64,000 bases of DNA, from assembly GCF_030052815.1 (NCBI RefSeq), contig NC_079501.1, positions 96,798,190 to 96,862,189 of the forward strand. The letters run 5' to 3'. The stretch is from Hevea brasiliensis. Taxonomy: Eukaryota; Streptophyta; Magnoliopsida; Malpighiales; Euphorbiaceae. The notes under the pieces are model-generated. The model was not told where the DNA came from. It searched no databases and saw only the letters and a program-made list of their open reading frames with translations. Each line of letters opens with the position of its first letter. Position 1 is the first letter of the stretch. Below, one piece after another: positions 61,045-64,000 of this stretch. The position numbers and the translations under genes are program-made.

Positions 61045-63521
61045 TTCTTTATGGTTTAATTTTTCATATATAGTATTTTAGACTTACTTGAAAAAATATA
61101 TAAAAGATCAAGGACTTATTTGAAATTTTTCCCATGAATGAATATAGACAATATGTATGTCCATATTCATTCCCAGCAATTAAAAGAAAACGCAGCAGCA
61201 CCTACCTTCCCACCCCCCCCCCCCCCCCCCTCTCTTCATCTTCTTCATCTCTCATTCTCTCATTTCTCCCTCTCTCTTTCTCTCTTTTTTCGGTGAGCCA
61301 CCATCGCCAGTGACACCCTCTAGCATGGCATAGCTCGAACGACCCTCTAGGCTAGCTCCAGTGGTGGCCAAAACCACCAAAAGTGGTGGCAAGCGAGGGA
61401 GAAAAGAGAGAAACTCATGAGCAGGGGCAGCAGTTTTTTAGCGCGATTCTGACTTCATCCTACTTCCGATCAAGGCCATTTCAGGTGGTGTTAGAAAGCT
61501 TATTTCGAAAGCTTTCTTTTGATACAAATTTTGCAGCAAATGGAGGTCGGATGAGTGAGATATGAAGGAGAGAAATTTCGAATTTTTCAAGCTTTTCATT
61601 TAGATCTAGGACGATCTGACCTTTGGATTGAAAATCTGAGACCACCATTGGACTTAGGACAACAAAACCTTCTAGATGGGACAGGCCCCGCTTCGATCGG
61701 ACGCCGTTTGAAAAAAGCAATCATCGGACGGTCGAGATCGCTTTGTAAGATTTTAAGACTTTTTCAATTCCCAAAAATTAAAAATAATTTTATGATAATT
61801 ATTAACAATTTTCGGGTTTAATTTAGGTGTAATCGGATTGATAATAGCTCACCAGCACTTGGGACTGAGTTTTCGGCTAGATCCAGCTGCCCGGTGGCCC
61901 ATCCCAGAACGTAGCCAATATTATAGTCAATTCTAGAGTTTTCAGACACCCCAGATGCATTCCGAGCATCAGAATCGGCATAGGTAAACCCAAATCCTAA
62001 GTTTCCTTAATTACCTAGTATCGGGTTTAGAATAAAAATTCATAAAATATTCACGGGTGATTAGAAAATTATAATTCTTTTTTGTAATAGTCTTATAATC
62101 TTGTTAAGGATGGCGGGGCAAAATTTTAGAATTTTTAGAGCTCATTTGAGTGATTTTTGCAGGATGTTAGTTTTAGGAGCTACAACATAATTTTTCAATT
62201 TTGTGATTATTGTCTGATTTGGAGGGCTGAGGGGTCACGTAATGTTGATGAGATATAGATATGAGATTTGTAATTTAGAAGTGTTATTTAAACCACTTTG
62301 TAGGTTGGGTAGGTCCTAGATACAGGGAGACTCTTTCAAATTTTCGGCATAAATTAAAGCGTCTTTTGCCTCTTTAAAGTTTTATTTTGAATTAGTACTG
62401 ATAAAATTTATAATATAAATGTTCAGGTGATCAGGATCAGCCATCCTTCTTCACCTAGTCGTCATAGTAGTCTCCGATAATCAGTGGTAGATATTGATTT
62501 TATTTACAATTTCAATATTATTATATATTCAAGGCATGCTCATGCATCACATATAAATATATGTATAGGCACGCGTTATGTTGCATTTTCTTATTTGCAA
62601 AATGGATGTGGATGTCGTCTTAGGCTAATTTGGAGTTGTGTACGTGTATCAACATACGTGTAGCGTGGTGTAATGGACATAGGTAGGACGAGCAAATTGG
62701 CTTGAGCTAGTCTCGCTTGGGGACTAATACTTTTTATGAAATTCGAGGTGAGTACGGCTTTGAGTTGATCTCGTTAACCCCCGCATTTGGATTATTAAGC
62801 GAAAGTCTGACTCAAGTTGATCTCGCTGGTAGGCATTGATTAAGAGAGCTGTATAGGAGATCAGCTCCCATATGTATACGTATTTAATGTGATATATGGG
62901 TGTGTGAGTACTCCAAATTATTCTTTGTATGAGTGTTGTTTGAATTTGGCTGAATATGATGATCTATAATGCATTTCATCCTTAGGAATGCCTTAGATTT
63001 AGACAGTTATAAAAATTGTATTTAAAATTAATATCTTACTCAATGAGTCGAATGTTCACTCTTGTTCACCCTATTTTTCCAGGCTATATGAGAGTTCTTT
63101 TTCAGAATAACCTGATTCTTTCCTCGCAGGTTTATTAACAGTTATTTATTTGTATTATTATTTTCTAAAATTGTAATTTATAACTCCATATGTGTTAGCA
63201 CTAGTAATAATCTTGTCAAGTACTATGTAACTTTAACTTTTGGTATTTTAATAAATGCAAAATTTTTATGATATTTAAAATATTTGCAAATAGCGGTATC
63301 AGGGTTAAGTTAGACTCCCCTAACTTTAGTTTTTTATGGTTATCGGGTTTGGTTGATCCAAATAAAAATGTAATATTCTATTTTATTTTATTCACATGTT
63401 GGGCCTCAGTTTTTGACCCTGGTTATGGATTTGGGAACAACAAGGCTTACTACAGGTCTGAGGGGCTTTATGCTGGCTTAGGTCCCAGTGCCGGTCCGAC
63501 CTGTGGGATCAAGTCGTGACA
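60818..63521. mobile_element. Solo LTR (gypsy-like), inserted in copy 4 only
   Basis: Starts TGCAATAACCCG, ends GTCGTGACA, 2704 bp, flanked by perfect TAGGT repeats (60813-60817, 63522-63526). The sister unit near 54838 shows the empty site. It has no coding domain and no internal LTR pair. It contains a (TTA)n tract (about 60984-61044), an 18-base C run (61213-61230) and a GC-richer middle. Frames at 61383-61821 and 63268-63519 are non-homologous chance frames. The type fits a long Ty3/gypsy LTR. Confidence 0.88.
60984..61044. repeat. (TTA)n microsatellite
   Basis: About 20 uninterrupted trinucleotides. Confidence 0.95.
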
Positions 63522-64000
63522 TAGGTTGGTGGAGGTGCAACGTGCATTTGGCCTTCATCACTCTCTATTGGGTGTCTTCATCAGCTCGTGAATAGGCTTG
63601 TCACCAATTTGGTTCTGGTTCGAATCGGCCTAGAGTCAGCATTGCAAATTCGCAAGGTTCCAATCCGGTTCTAGTTTAAATCTAACGATTCAATTTTTTT
63701 TTAATTTTTTTATTTTTAAAATAAAAAGGCAATTCTACTTGAAACCATCTGGTTCGGTTCTGATTCAATTCTAGTACGATTCAATTGAAGTTTGAATCAA
63801 AGATGAATTTAACCAATTCTAATTCAATTATGGTTAGGTTCAAATTGGTCCAATTCTGATCCAGGTCCGATTCTGAAACGGTCTTTGCTAGGTCTATATG
63901 TGTGGCATGTGTGATGTTGTGAGACACTATACATAGTTGTCATTTTTTTTTCTCATATATGTGGAAAGAAAAAGGGACGGAAAAAAATAACTTTGTTGGT
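63522..64000. other. Upstream module of RNase repeat unit, copy 4, continued
   Basis: Matches 54838-55320 and 46585-47070. The repeat unit runs off the end of the window, so the array probably continues. Confidence 0.75.

Noticed and set aside
61383..61821. Frames in the GC-richer middle of the 60.8-kb block as a gene
   Set aside because: The block has LTR ends, a TAGGT target duplication and an empty site in the sister unit; no protein motif is recognisable.

Overview
This is nuclear DNA of a flowering plant, most likely a eudicot. It is AT-rich and gene-poor, it is packed with LTR retrotransposons, TRIMs and MITEs, and its one recognisable host gene family (class I S-like RNase T2) has plant-type introns. 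I see no intact protein-coding gene. Every long open frame belongs to a repeat or is a chance frame.

Left part (1-9.4 kb): a decayed Ty1/copia element on the + strand. Its reverse transcriptase/RNase H region is split at 4042-6150 by a nest of TRIMs (terminal-repeat retrotransposons in miniature). Each insertion step still has its own 5-bp target duplication. An unclassified spacer follows.

Middle part (9.4-35.5 kb): one nearly full-length RNase T2 pseudogene lies on the - strand with four exons at 9428-13648. It is followed by 5'-only copies (exons 1 and 2, with the upstream region) at 15-16 kb and 30 kb. In both of these the same large Ogre/Tat-like solo LTR interrupts exon 1 at the same base, so the segment was duplicated after that insertion. 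Between the two copies lies a regular tandem array (25628-29454, three units of 1274-1277 bp plus a partial unit). Each unit joins half of RNase exon 1 and its upstream DNA to the last 0.94 kb of that LTR. A second solo LTR (20396-24724), itself hit by a composite TRIM, sits inside the first LTR copy.

Right part (35.5-64 kb): segmental repeats of about 6 kb. Each holds RNase exons 1 and 2 (- strand), about 1.2 kb of upstream DNA with an old hAT MITE, an AT-rich spacer, and a large palindrome. One palindrome arm carries an inverted 57-bp piece of exon 2 with its splice donor. Later insertions found in only one repeat copy (TRIM at 45993, solo LTRs at 37002 and 60818) have empty sites in the sister copies, so they postdate the array.

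The most interesting signals are three. First, TRIM families with different LTRs are joined into concatemers at two separate loci. Second, these LTRs carry an snRNA-type USE box and a TATA box at the spacing known for plant U6 (Pol III) genes. Third, a fragment of an RNase gene has been amplified with built-in inverted repeats that could form hairpin RNA. Family names rest on motif recognition and local repeat comparison within the window; no database search was possible.
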